A DNA stretch of 64,000 nt, from contig JAPPUL010000095.1 in the NCBI GenBank assembly GCA_026874595.1, positions 434,001 through 498,000 of the forward strand, in the 5' to 3' direction. The translations under genes were made by a program, and so were the position numbers. Positions 26,864-36,178 of this stretch are shown piece after piece; position 1 is the first letter of the stretch; every line of letters begins with the position of its first letter. Source of the stretch: Sipunculus nudus (lineage: Eukaryota; Annelida; Sipuncula; Golfingiida; Sipunculidae). The notes under the pieces were generated by a model. The model saw only the letters and a program-made list of their open reading frames with translations, did not search any database and had not been told where the DNA came from.

Positions 26864-28946
26864 AAATCACATAACTTCTTGTACTTAGTTCTTCAAAAAA
26901 ATCAGAGGTTATAAGTCGCCCCTTTGATATGTTTTCATCCGTCTTTATTAGCCTTATTATGTCAAGTCCAAATTGTTTGTTCCTTTTGTATGACAAAAGC
27001 TCCGCTTCCAACTTGTTTTTATCACTTATTATATCTTCTACTTCTTTGTTTTGTATCAAGCGTAGCATCTCCTCTTTACTCAATACATAAAACCTATCCC
27101 CTGCTTTATAGCTATGCCGCTTGCCCACGTTTAGATATACTTCTTTATGATTTAATTTAATTACTGACCCAAATATTGGAAACGTCTTTGCTACCTCTTT
27201 CCCTAAATTAAGCGCGCTCTTTAAAAAACGATCATTACCACTTTGGTATAATCTATATCTTTTATATATTTCCCCATCACGTACATTTAATAATTTAAGA
27301 CTTACTCTAAGTCCACTTACCTTTTCAAAGCCTTCTGACTTTATATTTGAACCTCTTAAAACGTTCTTTCCATCTTCTTTTATCTGTCCTTGCAATATGA
27401 AGTTTAAGCCTTCTTTCTCTATGAAATCTTTATCATTTATCTCCTCTTGTGTTACTAAAATTACATTAAGTCTATCTTCCATCTTTAATGATGTATATAA
27501 TAACTCCTGGTATATCTTCTCTATACCGTAATGCCTCTTTAAATCCTTATTCTCCACAAATGGTAATAGTCCCACCTTCGGACTCGTCTTCTTTGTCTCA
27601 TACTGATCTATCTCTTCTGCTTTCGACAATATATTTTCAAGCCTATATTCTGTAAACAATATCTCATCTTTTAGCTCGGATTTTAACTTCTCCATAAAAC
27701 CTTTCTCCTCTAAAACTCCATCCACCACTCCATTAGAGCCGTTTAGTAACTCTATAAGCACCTTAAGTTCTCTATAATATGCATCTATTAGCCCTTTTTC
27801 CTTTAGGATATTTGCCAGGGCAATACGTAACTTTATATGTTTTGGATTAAGCCTTATTGCTCGCCTAAAGGCAAATATTGCTTGCTCTGTTAAGTATTGT
27901 TCTCGATAACTAAGTCCCTTTTTATACCAGTACGAAATAAGCTCTGAGCCCCGCTTTCGCACCTCTTCGTCTTTCCAATAGTATCGCCTGTATATATCTT
28001 CTGCCTTGTATCTTAATGCTTCGTTATTTCCATCCTTTTCTATCCCCTCAAATAGGTAGCTAATTGCTCTTAGTGGCTTATCTAATTTATCATACAAAAG
28101 TCCTAGATTATAATAATATCTTATCTTGCCTGCACTGCTTATTGCACCACGCTCATATGAAACCAATTCTTCTAGCACCTTGGTTGCCTCCACCCACTTC
28201 GACTGCATGAAAAGTACTTCGTATAACTCATCAAGTGCTTCCTTATAACCAGGTTTTAGCATTAGTGCATCCCGTATTTGTATCTCGCTCTCTTCTAATT
28301 GTCCTTCGCTTTTATAATATTTACCCAGGTATAGTATTGTCTTTGGATTTATATTATTTAGATCATGTGCTTTCTTTATATATTTATACGCTTGCTTATT
28401 CTGCGATAAACTAAGATATACTCCTCCCATCTTCATATACGCTCTTTCATCTTTTTTATCTATCAGGCTTGCTCTTTTATAATAACTTATACCTTTGGCT
28501 CCCATACCCCTTCCTACTTGAATATCTCCATACAGTATATAACTTTCATAGCTGTTTGGTCTTAGGCTTTGGACTCTAATTATATATGATTCTGCACTGT
28601 CGTAACGTCCACGCGCTATTTGTACTTTCGCAAGCCATAACTTTATTCTTACATCATGTTCAAAACCCTCCTCCGCCAGCTTGAAGTATGTATAGGATTT
28701 GTTGTAGCTCTTTAGACTATAAAAAACCTCGCCAAGACCCATCTTTGCTTCTTTATAATTAACATTTAGGCTTAGCGCTTCTCTATAAGATTCTAAGGCT
28801 TTGAAATAATTGCCCTTCAGGTATTCAATACGTCCCCTCTCATATAAGTCCCGTGCCCCAGCCCCATACATATACTCTGATTTTAAAAGCATTAGTAAAA
28901 ATGCTAGCACATATATTACCTTTTTTATCATAATTCCCTCGCTCAT
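26853..28946 (-). CDS. Exported TPR protein with FlgT/CsgG-like C-terminal part
   Basis: 697 residues. The signal-like N-terminus is followed by about ten TPR-type repeats (residues 30-400, for example NYFKALESYREALSLNVNYKEAKMGL). The segment about 465-600 (KVGLLPFVENKDLKRHYG..., LNVILVTQEEI) resembles the CsgG/FlgT-type periplasmic domain. The end contains VYLNVGKRHSYKAGDRFYVL, a pattern seen in FlgT C-terminal domains. A periplasmic scaffold role is inferred. Two starts are possible (28946 with AAGGAG, 28931 with GAGGGA); both retain the signal. It lies 24 bases after the VTT protein gene. Confidence 0.75.
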   Translation of the reverse strand: MSEGIMIKKVIYVLAFLLMLLKSEYMYGAGARDLYERGRIEYLKGNYFKALESYREALSLNVNYKEAKMGLGEVFYSLKSYNKSYTYFKLAEEGFEHDVRIKLWLAKVQIARGRYDSAESYIIRVQSLRPNSYESYILYGDIQVGRGMGAKGISYYKRASLIDKKDERAYMKMGGVYLSLSQNKQAYKYIKKAHDLNNINPKTILYLGKYYKSEGQLEESEIQIRDALMLKPGYKEALDELYEVLFMQSKWVEATKVLEELVSYERGAISSAGKIRYYYNLGLLYDKLDKPLRAISYLFEGIEKDGNNEALRYKAEDIYRRYYWKDEEVRKRGSELISYWYKKGLSYREQYLTEQAIFAFRRAIRLNPKHIKLRIALANILKEKGLIDAYYRELKVLIELLNGSNGVVDGVLEEKGFMEKLKSELKDEILFTEYRLENILSKAEEIDQYETKKTSPKVGLLPFVENKDLKRHYGIEKIYQELLYTSLKMEDRLNVILVTQEEINDKDFIEKEGLNFILQGQIKEDGKNVLRGSNIKSEGFEKVSGLRVSLKLLNVRDGEIYKRYRLYQSGNDRFLKSALNLGKEVAKTFPIFGSVIKLNHKEVYLNVGKRHSYKAGDRFYVLSKEEMLRLIQNKEVEDIISDKNKLEAELLSYKRNKQFGLDIIRLIKTDENISKGRLITSDFFEELSTRSYVIYVP

Positions 28947-28970
28947 TTTCTCCTTATTCTCATTAGATTA

Positions 28971-29564
28971 TTATACCCAGTTAAATACTATGTAAAACAA
29001 TATAAGCAGCAACAAAAATACTACTGTCAAAAGATTAAAATACTTATCTATAAACACGTTCACCGTCTTACCATAACGCCTTAGTAAATACGATATCAAC
29101 AGGAATCTAGCTCCTCGACTAATTAATGAGGCAAGCACGAATATTGCAAAGTTTATTCCAAATATCCCTGCTGTAAGCGTTATTACCTTATAAGGTATAG
29201 GCGTAAATCCTGCCGTGAATACAACCCAGAAATTATATTGCTCATAACTACTTTTAATACTCAAAAAACTAGTTTCCGTTATCCCAGGCACGTATTCAAA
29301 AAATACTCCCCCTACTCCAGCCCATAAGCTATAACCTATGTAATACCCAAATATCCCGCCCATTACAGAACCAAGTGTACATACTAGAGCATATATATAT
29401 GTACGCTTAATTCGAGATAAGCATAAGCCTATTAGAAGTACATCAGGCGGTATCGGGAATATCGATGACTCCAGAAACGCTATTAGGTACAATGCCAATA
29501 ACCCATATCGCTTATAGGCAAAGCTTAAGACCCATTCGTAAAGCCTTCTAATTACTCTAAACAA
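28971..29564 (-). CDS. YqaA/DedA-like VTT-domain membrane protein
   Basis: 197 residues with about five hydrophobic segments. Conserved elements are YLIAFLESSIFPIPPDVLLI (about 25-44), GSVMGGIFGYYIGY, FTPIPYKVITLTAG and RGARFLLISYLLRRYG, as in the SNARE-associated/VTT family. Family members move lipids across the inner membrane or maintain the proton gradient; the YqaA subgroup is uncharacterised. It sits between the NHL/VWA locus (82 bases upstream) and the TPR gene. Confidence 0.85.
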   Translation of the reverse strand: MFRVIRRLYEWVLSFAYKRYGLLALYLIAFLESSIFPIPPDVLLIGLCLSRIKRTYIYALVCTLGSVMGGIFGYYIGYSLWAGVGGVFFEYVPGITETSFLSIKSSYEQYNFWVVFTAGFTPIPYKVITLTAGIFGINFAIFVLASLISRGARFLLISYLLRRYGKTVNVFIDKYFNLLTVVFLLLLILFYIVFNWV

Positions 29565-29646
29565 TCCTTTCTTATCCTTATCTTAATCCTTTGCAAAATC
29601 CTTTGCAAATTCAACAAAGCTCTTTTAAACTAGCATTTACCTCATC

Positions 29647-30273
29647 TTACCGGTATATATAATATTCTGACTTGTCTTGGCCCATAAGCTCGTTTACTTT
29701 AATTTCAAGCCTTATGTCACGCCATCTATTATGCAAGGGCTGCTTATGCCCTCCTTCTAAACTTATAAAGCGTGATCTGTGTCTTATATAATATATTTCC
29801 TCCTTACGCTTTTTTATCATTTTTAATAAATCTTTTGTATCTTCACTCCTATATGCATGAAAATATTTTCCCTCCGTCCCTTGTGCAAGCTCTTTTAATA
29901 AATAATCTCCTCTCCCTCCCGCTTTACCAAAGCTTAGCACATATATCGGTATTAGGTTATTCTTTGCGTAATTTATACATACTTCATGCCCATAGGGAAG
30001 AAGAGACTCCTCCTTTATATCTCCTTTGCTTATTAGCAGTAGGGCTACTTGCGTGTCTATACTACGCTTTATTAAGCTCGTTACACCCTTATGGATAACT
30101 TCTCCTAGCTTCCTCCTATCTCCTCCTACTCCCACTCCGCTTGCGTATCCATTACCTTCCTTCGAAAACAACAGCTTAAGACTATATGATTTATCATTTA
30201 CAAAACCTTGTTTCTCTACATAATTATTACCAAAATTTAATACCTTTACTTTATCATCTCCTCCCATACCCAA
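29647..30273 (-). pseudogene. C-terminal half of NHL/VWA protein, out of frame with its N-terminal half
   Basis: A 208-codon frame with a nominal TTG start that lacks a ribosome site. It contains the second half of a von Willebrand A-like fold: TQVALLLISKGDI, NLIPIYVLSFGKAGG and LLKELAQGTEGKYFHAY. The preceding frame ends within a VWA first strand (SLLIINELTEGMEEHSDEL). The two overlap at 30254-30273, across a run of eight T (coding strand) at 30272-30279. One base fewer in this run would join them. It is a sequencing error, a decayed gene, or a phase-variable or programmed slip site. Confidence 0.8.
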
Positions 30274-31747
30274 AAAAAACCTTCTCTAAAAGCCCCTTCA
30301 ACTCATCGCTATGCTCCTCCATACCTTCTGTTAGCTCATTTATTATAAGCAACGATGTCCCCTTCTTCTTCTTTGTCTCTACCTCTACTTCGTGTTCCAC
30401 CCCTGATTCGTATAAGTTAAAATTCTTTGCCTTTAAGCCATATATTGTCTTCCCAAATTGATCTTTTACCAAAACTCGTTGCACTATCTTTGGATAGTCG
30501 TCTGAGAACGTTTGGAGTACCCTTATATCTAAATTGTTATATTTCATACTCTCAGGTACGTAGCCTTTTAAACTAGCACTACCTACGTCTGTTATATATA
30601 GTAAATTATTTGCATCTGTTGCTATATCTAAAGGCTCTCGTAAATCATTGTCAAGCCCCTTTAGCAATCTATAGTCTTTTGTATCTACATCCAACATATA
30701 TATTCCCCTATCTTTATCCGCTACCACAAGTTTAGAATCATCTACTTGCTTAAGTCCATAAGGCTTTTCTAATACCCCCTCAAGCAAATTCCTTATATGA
30801 TTCCCGCTTAAATCATATTCTTGTATCCTCTTGTTTCCTGTGTCAGTTATATATATATGTTCAAGGCTGCCTCCCTCTCGTCGCATAACCACTATGTCAC
30901 TTGGCATGTAAAGTCTATCCTCTCCAAAACCCTTTTTTCCAAAACTCATTATATGATGAGCTTCCATGTCAAACTTTTGTATGCGGTGGTTTGCACTATC
31001 TACTACATACAAATTGTTATATCTATCTATGCTCAAACCCTTTGGCCCTACAAAACGTCCCGACTCTATCCCCTCCCCTCCAAAGGAACTTACATATTTT
31101 AAATCGCTTGAAATACGGTGTATCAAGTCTTTACCAAAATCTGATACAAAAAAATCCCCTCCCGCACTTTGAACTATGTCGTATGGGTGTTTAAATGGAT
31201 ATTGAGGATAGCTTAGATTTGCTAGCTCTTCGCCATTTTTATTAAGTATTACGATATTAGAGCTCTCATAGCCTGTTACTAAGTAATTCTCATTATGCCC
31301 CTTTATTAATGAGGTTGGCATCTTTAATTTTTTTGGCTTTATATTGGAGGTCTTTATATAAGAGTCTTTTATTGTTGGAACTTGTGGTTGGACTATCTGG
31401 TTTAGAAGACGTTTTATCTTATTCTTTAAAAAATAATCTTCTCCGCCAACTAAGTTTAATACTTGTTTCCATTCAACAAGCGCGTTTTTTATGTAGCCGC
31501 TTTGGAAATATGCTTTCCCAAGCCAGTAACGTGCTTTATAGTAATTTGGAAAGTTGTATAGTGCGCGTATGAAAGAATTTGTGGATGCTATGTAATCATT
31601 GTTATTATAATGATTTAGTCCCTCTTCGAAAAAGGCGTTTGCTTTATTTATGCTTCGCTTTTGTTGGCTTTTTATATTGTCAACAATGCCTAGTAGCATT
31701 AGAACTAAAACACTTACTATGAGGAATAGTGTCTTTACGCTTTTCAT
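30254..31747 (-). CDS. Exported TPR-NHL protein, N-terminal part of a frameshifted TPR-NHL-VWA protein
   Basis: 497 residues. A signal anchor at about 5-22 is followed by TPR units (about 30-110, NDYIASTNSFIRALYNFPNY). NHL beta-propeller blades follow from about 155 to 400 (GPKGLSIDRYNNLYVVDSANHRIQKFD, MPSDIVVM..YITDTGNKRIQEYD, EPLDIATDANNLLYITDVG). The beginning of a VWA domain follows, and the frame then terminates just past a T8 run. Propeller plus VWA suggests a periplasmic or surface binding scaffold; comparable TPR-NHL proteins occur in spirochaetes. It is first in the group running to aroK. Confidence 0.8.
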   Translation of the reverse strand: MKSVKTLFLIVSVLVLMLLGIVDNIKSQQKRSINKANAFFEEGLNHYNNNDYIASTNSFIRALYNFPNYYKARYWLGKAYFQSGYIKNALVEWKQVLNLVGGEDYFLKNKIKRLLNQIVQPQVPTIKDSYIKTSNIKPKKLKMPTSLIKGHNENYLVTGYESSNIVILNKNGEELANLSYPQYPFKHPYDIVQSAGGDFFVSDFGKDLIHRISSDLKYVSSFGGEGIESGRFVGPKGLSIDRYNNLYVVDSANHRIQKFDMEAHHIMSFGKKGFGEDRLYMPSDIVVMRREGGSLEHIYITDTGNKRIQEYDLSGNHIRNLLEGVLEKPYGLKQVDDSKLVVADKDRGIYMLDVDTKDYRLLKGLDNDLREPLDIATDANNLLYITDVGSASLKGYVPESMKYNNLDIRVLQTFSDDYPKIVQRVLVKDQFGKTIYGLKAKNFNLYESGVEHEVEVETKKKKGTSLLIINELTEGMEEHSDELKGLLEKVFFGYGRR

Positions 31748-31886
31748 TGCCGCTCCATCGTAATTAGTTATTTGCTTTTTTTATTTTATATCGACTTTTA
31801 AAGCAAATACAAAAACTTTATTACTTGGCTATTGGCATTATCGCTCATTTTTCACTTTCTGATAAAAGAAAACTGGAGAAAAATAT

Positions 31887-33746
31887 ATGTTAGAAAACAT
31901 AATCGAATTACAAAAATCAAATGAATCACAAGCTCCTTTACAAAAGCATGAAAATATTTCGCATTCCATAAATAATGATTTAACTAACTACCTTACATTC
32001 ATAACTATGCTTTCAAGAGATAGAAGCCCTGAGAATAGTGCTTTAATCGATGATTATATTAAGTCAGAAACTAATAGCAATAAGAGAATTCAATACATTG
32101 AATATATTGATAAGCAAGAACGAAACAAAGAAAAACTAACTCCTAAACAAAGTAAAAAACAATCTAAACCTTATACCAAAAAGCCTTCTGGAAAACAATT
32201 AAAGTTCTTTAGGACTAATATATTACAATATCTCTTAGGAACTAGAAGGCATATTAATAAGTTTACTAGAAAAACACGTGTTGCCGATGGTAGCATAATA
32301 TTAAAACCTAGAATCACTCATATGGCATATAAGTATTACAAATATCTTCTTATGGATATAAAATACTTTCTAAAAGAACCTATTGAGTACATCCTTACTA
32401 ATGAGTGGACTCGGCTTGATGTTAAACATTACAATATTATTGTCGACTTGGATAATGCTATTAAGCATATTTTACTTGCAAACGATATGTTACAAAATCC
32501 AAATATCAATATTACTTATAAAAAGCTTTATATCTTTATAAAACCATATTTATATCTGCTTATAAAACCTGATTTTATAAGATACATAGAAAAAGCCATA
32601 AATAACACTATTGCTCATAACCATAAGTTTAAAGCTCAATTACCTAAAATACTAGCTTTAATAAAATCTATGCTAAACACAAACTCTCATGGAATCTCTC
32701 TTTATAACATAATTAAAGCCATCGTTATTCTGCATTACAGGATTAAACCTCCTACTCTAAAGGATATGCTTGCTCATTACAATATTAAAGAAATTGAAAA
32801 TACTAAATATAAATTCAACAACAGAGTCAAAACTCAACTTAAACAAAGATTAAGAAAATATAAACAACAATACCTTCAGGCTGAAAAGGAGCTTTTTACT
32901 CTACAGTTTATTGATACTTCATTCAATATTCATATTGCTTCGCCTTATAAAAATAAAAAATATATTTACTCGCTCTTTGAGAAAGTTTACTCTTATAAGG
33001 ATGAGCATGCAAAAACGGACAATCTATATACAAAAACAGAATATATACAATATCTAAAACAGCTTCAAGATGATGTAATAACTCCTGTTTTATGCTTTAT
33101 TAATGGATTTATTCATATATACTCAAGCTTTTTAAGCGGTAAGAAACTTTCTCTTGAAACTCCTGAGAAAAGTATTATTCACAGACATATTGTTGACGAT
33201 TTCATCTTTACTGACGATATCTCTAAACTTAAAAATATAGCTGATGAGTTGCAATCTTTTAAAGAGAACAACGCCTATATTGTTATCGATTTCTCAACTT
33301 ACGAAAAGTTTAATACTCAAGGTAGAATAGGTGCTGTTAAGGAAGATAAAGCATGTGAGCTTATCAGATTGTCTGCCATTTCTTTTTATAATATAGCAAA
33401 TAAAATATCTAATGCTTTATACAGGCACTATATAACTTATAGACTAAATGATGATGATAAATTATTACTAAACTCAAACCAAGCTACAACCATCGGACAA
33501 GTTAAAGATATTTATCCCAAATTAGTCCCTTTTGCTCAATATAAAATCCATAAATTACCATTTCTATCTAGCATGAGCGTTATTGAAGTCCTTAACGAAA
33601 TAAATAGCTTTGCTATAAACTATTGTAACCTATTTATTTATCAACCGCTTATTAGAAGACTTGAGAATAAGTTTAGGCATTTTGATAAGACAGAACAATT
33701 TTTAAAGATTAAATCCAAAATCCCTAAAAACTATATGGAAGAGTAA
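31887..33746 (+). CDS. Hypothetical protein, 619 residues
   Basis: I do not recognise this protein. It is rich in Lys, Ile, Asn and Tyr, with no signal peptide and no clear membrane helix. A basic linker (about 90-125, KPYTKKPSGKQLKFF) follows an acidic, flexible N-terminus. The middle is helical, and the C-terminal half contains YIVIDFSTYEKFNTQGRIGAVKEDKACELIR. A GGAG site 8 bases before ATG supports the start. Like the MptE-like gene, its coding strand is G-poor and C-rich. It is divergent from the NHL gene (139 bases between) and borders the Rhs array. Confidence 0.7.
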   Translation: MLENIIELQKSNESQAPLQKHENISHSINNDLTNYLTFITMLSRDRSPENSALIDDYIKSETNSNKRIQYIEYIDKQERNKEKLTPKQSKKQSKPYTKKPSGKQLKFFRTNILQYLLGTRRHINKFTRKTRVADGSIILKPRITHMAYKYYKYLLMDIKYFLKEPIEYILTNEWTRLDVKHYNIIVDLDNAIKHILLANDMLQNPNINITYKKLYIFIKPYLYLLIKPDFIRYIEKAINNTIAHNHKFKAQLPKILALIKSMLNTNSHGISLYNIIKAIVILHYRIKPPTLKDMLAHYNIKEIENTKYKFNNRVKTQLKQRLRKYKQQYLQAEKELFTLQFIDTSFNIHIASPYKNKKYIYSLFEKVYSYKDEHAKTDNLYTKTEYIQYLKQLQDDVITPVLCFINGFIHIYSSFLSGKKLSLETPEKSIIHRHIVDDFIFTDDISKLKNIADELQSFKENNAYIVIDFSTYEKFNTQGRIGAVKEDKACELIRLSAISFYNIANKISNALYRHYITYRLNDDDKLLLNSNQATTIGQVKDIYPKLVPFAQYKIHKLPFLSSMSVIEVLNEINSFAINYCNLFIYQPLIRRLENKFRHFDKTEQFLKIKSKIPKNYMEE

Positions 33747-33981
33747 GATATGAAAGACGTAAACTTGCTTATAAGCTTTTTTATTTAATATGCAAACTAG
33801 CTGGCTAGCTGCCATAGTCTGCATTTATTCTTAATATAATCTAGCAAATCCATATATAAATACTATAACAAACGAGACTAATAGCTACTTCTCAAACACC
33901 ATAAAGTGCTACTTTAACAGCTTGCCATATCGACTTTTCTTCTGGCACAGTAAAATTTAATAGTAGTTTTATATGTTATGT
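33747..33981. other. Boundary sequence between the 619-residue protein and the Rhs array
   Basis: No convincing gene. On the minus strand there are short unsupported frames. A palindromic GCTTATAAGC (33769-33778) followed by six T could be a weak terminator for the upstream plus-strand gene. The Rhs-like sequence begins at about 33982. Confidence 0.4.
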
Positions 33982-34172
33982 ATACACATACTGATCTAAA
34001 TTAAGGCTACTATAGACTCCTCCGTTCGGACTGCCAGCTAAATACAAGTCCAGTATCGGGTCAGTTTGCCACAGGCTTGAACGAGGATCGTAGTACCTTT
34101 AATCTCATCCCAGCTTGGGGAGCCCTTATCAAGTGGAGCGTAATACTGCCTCTCTAGAGAACCTGTTTTATT
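33982..34172 (-). pseudogene. Rhs core remnant at the left end of the array (L10)
   Basis: In minus-strand order: an Rhs-like piece (KTGSLERQYYAPLDKGSPSW), then a toxin-tail-like piece, then in another frame an Rhs core piece with YYDPRSSLWQTDPIL and GSPNGGVYSSLNLDQYVY, ending at a stop near 33982. No tip domain follows. The junction where the GGGCTCCCCAAGCTGGGATGAGATTAAAGG segment joins core sequence is also found at 46470-46488, so it was duplicated between the arms. Confidence 0.7.
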
Positions 34173-34183
34173 AATTTGGAAAG

Positions 34184-34438
34184 CTAGTCTGACCAACGCT
34201 TTATAGCCTCATCTAAAAGACCTTCATCCCAAAGCACTGCACCATCGCTAAAGTATTTTTCTGTAGTTATTTTTTCCACTTCATCATCATGTATAAATTC
34301 AATCTCCCATAGTTCGCCAGGAATAAAAACTATTAGCATTATTGCATTTTCCCTAGAGAAACGAAGTGTATAAGGTATTTTATGCTTATCTAAACTATTG
34401 ACAAAATCAAGTAGCTTTTTATATACTTTTTCTTCCAT
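34184..34438 (-). CDS. Small immunity-like protein, copy 1 of 3
   Basis: 84 residues, acidic, no membrane segment: motifs NAIMLIVFIPGELWEIEFIH and KITTEKYFSDGAVLWDEG. It is identical, apart from residue 2, to the protein at 46193-46447 and about 65% similar to the one at 45804-46058. The latter two directly follow tip domains ending in LTWGEIV, so this family is most likely their immunity protein. Here it sits behind an unrelated pair, as an extra immunity gene without its toxin. Confidence 0.75.
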   Translation of the reverse strand: MEEKVYKKLLDFVNSLDKHKIPYTLRFSRENAIMLIVFIPGELWEIEFIHDDEVEKITTEKYFSDGAVLWDEGLLDEAIKRWSD

Positions 34439-34462
34439 TTTTTAGTGGTATCCAATTAAAGA

Positions 34463-34888
34463 TCATTCGTCTTCTTCTTCATATGCAGGCCCACAAATTA
34501 CAGTTACTACAATTCCTTCAGCTTTATCAACCCATATTTGTCCATTTATATCATCAAACTCATAAACGTCTTGTATACTACCATCAGGCATATTAATAGT
34601 ATCTATAAAATCTTTTGGTTTACACTCTAATAAGTTTATCACCTCTTCAATTGGAAGTCCTATTAATTCAACTCCATTAAAAATACAGCTTTCATTACAA
34701 GTAACTGATATTATCTTTCTGTTTTCAACATATATATCAGTATCTGTCTTTAAATGATTGTATGAACTCCAATTAGTATTCTTGTTATATTTTACATATT
34801 TCAAATTATATGGTTTAATATATTTTTCTATATCATCACCAAATTTGAAAGGACCTATATTTTTTAATGGTATCCAATTGAAGTCCAT
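34463..34888 (-). CDS. Putative immunity protein of cassette L9
   Basis: 141 residues, acidic, soluble. It begins MDFNWIPLKNIGPFKFGDDI and contains GLPIEEVINLLECKPKD and GQIWVDKAEGIVVTVICG. It starts 17 bases after the L9 tip gene, the position of a cognate immunity gene. No family is confidently assigned. Confidence 0.65.
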   Translation of the reverse strand: MDFNWIPLKNIGPFKFGDDIEKYIKPYNLKYVKYNKNTNWSSYNHLKTDTDIYVENRKIISVTCNESCIFNGVELIGLPIEEVINLLECKPKDFIDTINMPDGSIQDVYEFDDINGQIWVDKAEGIVVTVICGPAYEEEDE

Positions 34889-34905
34889 AATAACTACTCC
34901 ATAAG

Positions 34906-35577
34906 CTATCGTTTTTTCTTCTTGCCCCTCTGCCCATGATGTGGACCTTTCTTTTGTCTTTGTGCATTCTTTTCAATATGTTCTATCTTCTTTTTCCAGA
35001 AGTCTCTTTCTTTTTTATTTGGTGCACTCTTTATTCGTTCATCATAATCTTTAACCTGCTTGTTATTCTTAATATCTATATCTTTTCCATGAGGCTCATT
35101 CTTACCGCTATCTTTTGTCTTTTTGCCGCCTCCGCCTTTCTTAGGGTTTGGAGCACCTTTAAAGAGTTTTTTAGCCCCTTTAAGGCCCGACTTAGCGGCC
35201 TTGCCAGCTTTTTTAGCTTTACCAGTCGTCATCTCCCATAATATATCTTCCGCTGCCTCCTCATATTCTCCCGCCTCTATAAGTTTCATTGGCTTTACAG
35301 GATCAAATAATATGGTCTCCAAAGCATCATCAACAAAGTCCATCACTTCGTCAAAAAGTGAGGGGTGCTCTCCTGACCAGTCACCTCGTCTGTGCTCATA
35401 ATCCTCTTTAAAGTCATCAGGATGTGGCATAAGCCCTGTCGGATCCGTGTAGCCAAGCGGATTGTGATGTGCATACGCATACAGATTTAAATTAAATGGG
35501 TTATATACACCTCCCATGCCAGGTAGATTTGTATCACGCTCTTTATCACCCCTAGGTAAGTATTCAGCAAATAAAAG
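34906..35577 (-). CDS. Rhs tip cassette L9 (core fragment plus C-terminal domain)
   Basis: The frame is open from immediately after the upstream immunity stop (35578). It reads Rhs core (AEYLPRGDKERDTNLPGMGG, NLNLYAYAHHNPLGYTDPTG), then MPHPDDFKEDYEHRRGDWSG and a basic tip with a Gly/Lys-rich linker. The tip ends KERDFWKKKIEHIEKNAQRQ followed by a His- and Lys-rich tail, a pattern seen in polymorphic toxin C-termini, probably nucleic-acid-targeting. No start codon or ribosome site precedes the core except the internal ATG at 35517. Likely silent unless recombined. Confidence 0.75.
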   Translation of the reverse strand, partial: LLFAEYLPRGDKERDTNLPGMGGVYNPFNLNLYAYAHHNPLGYTDPTGLMPHPDDFKEDYEHRRGDWSGEHPSLFDEVMDFVDDALETILFDPVKPMKLIEAGEYEEAAEDILWEMTTGKAKKAGKAAKSGLKGAKKLFKGAPNPKKGGGGKKTKDSGKNEPHGKDIDIKNNKQVKDYDERIKSAPNKKERDFWKKKIEHIEKNAQRQKKGPHHGQRGKKKKR

Positions 35578-36141
35578 CTAGCTAGTTAAAAATAGATGCC
35601 AGATTAATATAAATAAACCAACTATTATTACGCTTATTATAGAAAGATTCCTTTTTAACTTCTTCTTAGCTATCTCCCTCTCCAGCCTATTATTTTCTTC
35701 TAAAAGACCCCTAAACTTAGCCATAATCTCCGGATTATTTGAATATAATTCCCACCATGAGCTATCAAACCTAGCAATAAAAACTTCACAATATTTTCCC
35801 CACTCTTGCGTATCATAACCTGAATCTATATCTGAAGCTGTAGGAATTGAAGCCTCATCTTTAGAGCCAGTTATAATAATTTCTACAATATCGTTAAATG
35901 CTAATGATAGTTCAACTATTGTTTTAAAGTCTGTAATATAGCCCTTAGGCGACTCAATACAATACTTTTCAAGCTCTGGTACAGTCTTACCTGTTATAGA
36001 CTCACTATCACCATCATAGGCTTGTAACCCTTGAATTGACCATATATAGTCATTTTTATATTGTTCTACTAATTGTAAAACATCATATACTTCAAGTGAG
36101 TCAAAATTTGGATGGTCTCCAGTAATTTCAATAACCTTCAT
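35578..36141 (-). CDS. Putative immunity protein of cassette L8, membrane-anchored
   Basis: 187 residues. An acidic soluble domain (MKVIEITGDHPNFDSLEVYD...) is followed by a basic stretch KKKLKRN and a C-terminal membrane helix (about 166-184, IISVIIVGLFILIWHLFL). Its stop codon abuts the L9 core fragment with no spacer. Partner of the frameshifted L8 tip. Confidence 0.62.
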   Translation of the reverse strand: MKVIEITGDHPNFDSLEVYDVLQLVEQYKNDYIWSIQGLQAYDGDSESITGKTVPELEKYCIESPKGYITDFKTIVELSLAFNDIVEIIITGSKDEASIPTASDIDSGYDTQEWGKYCEVFIARFDSSWWELYSNNPEIMAKFRGLLEENNRLEREIAKKKLKRNLSIISVIIVGLFILIWHLFLTS

Positions 36142-36178
36142 TTTAAGCTCCTATTAATTAGTATTTTAGGCATTATTT

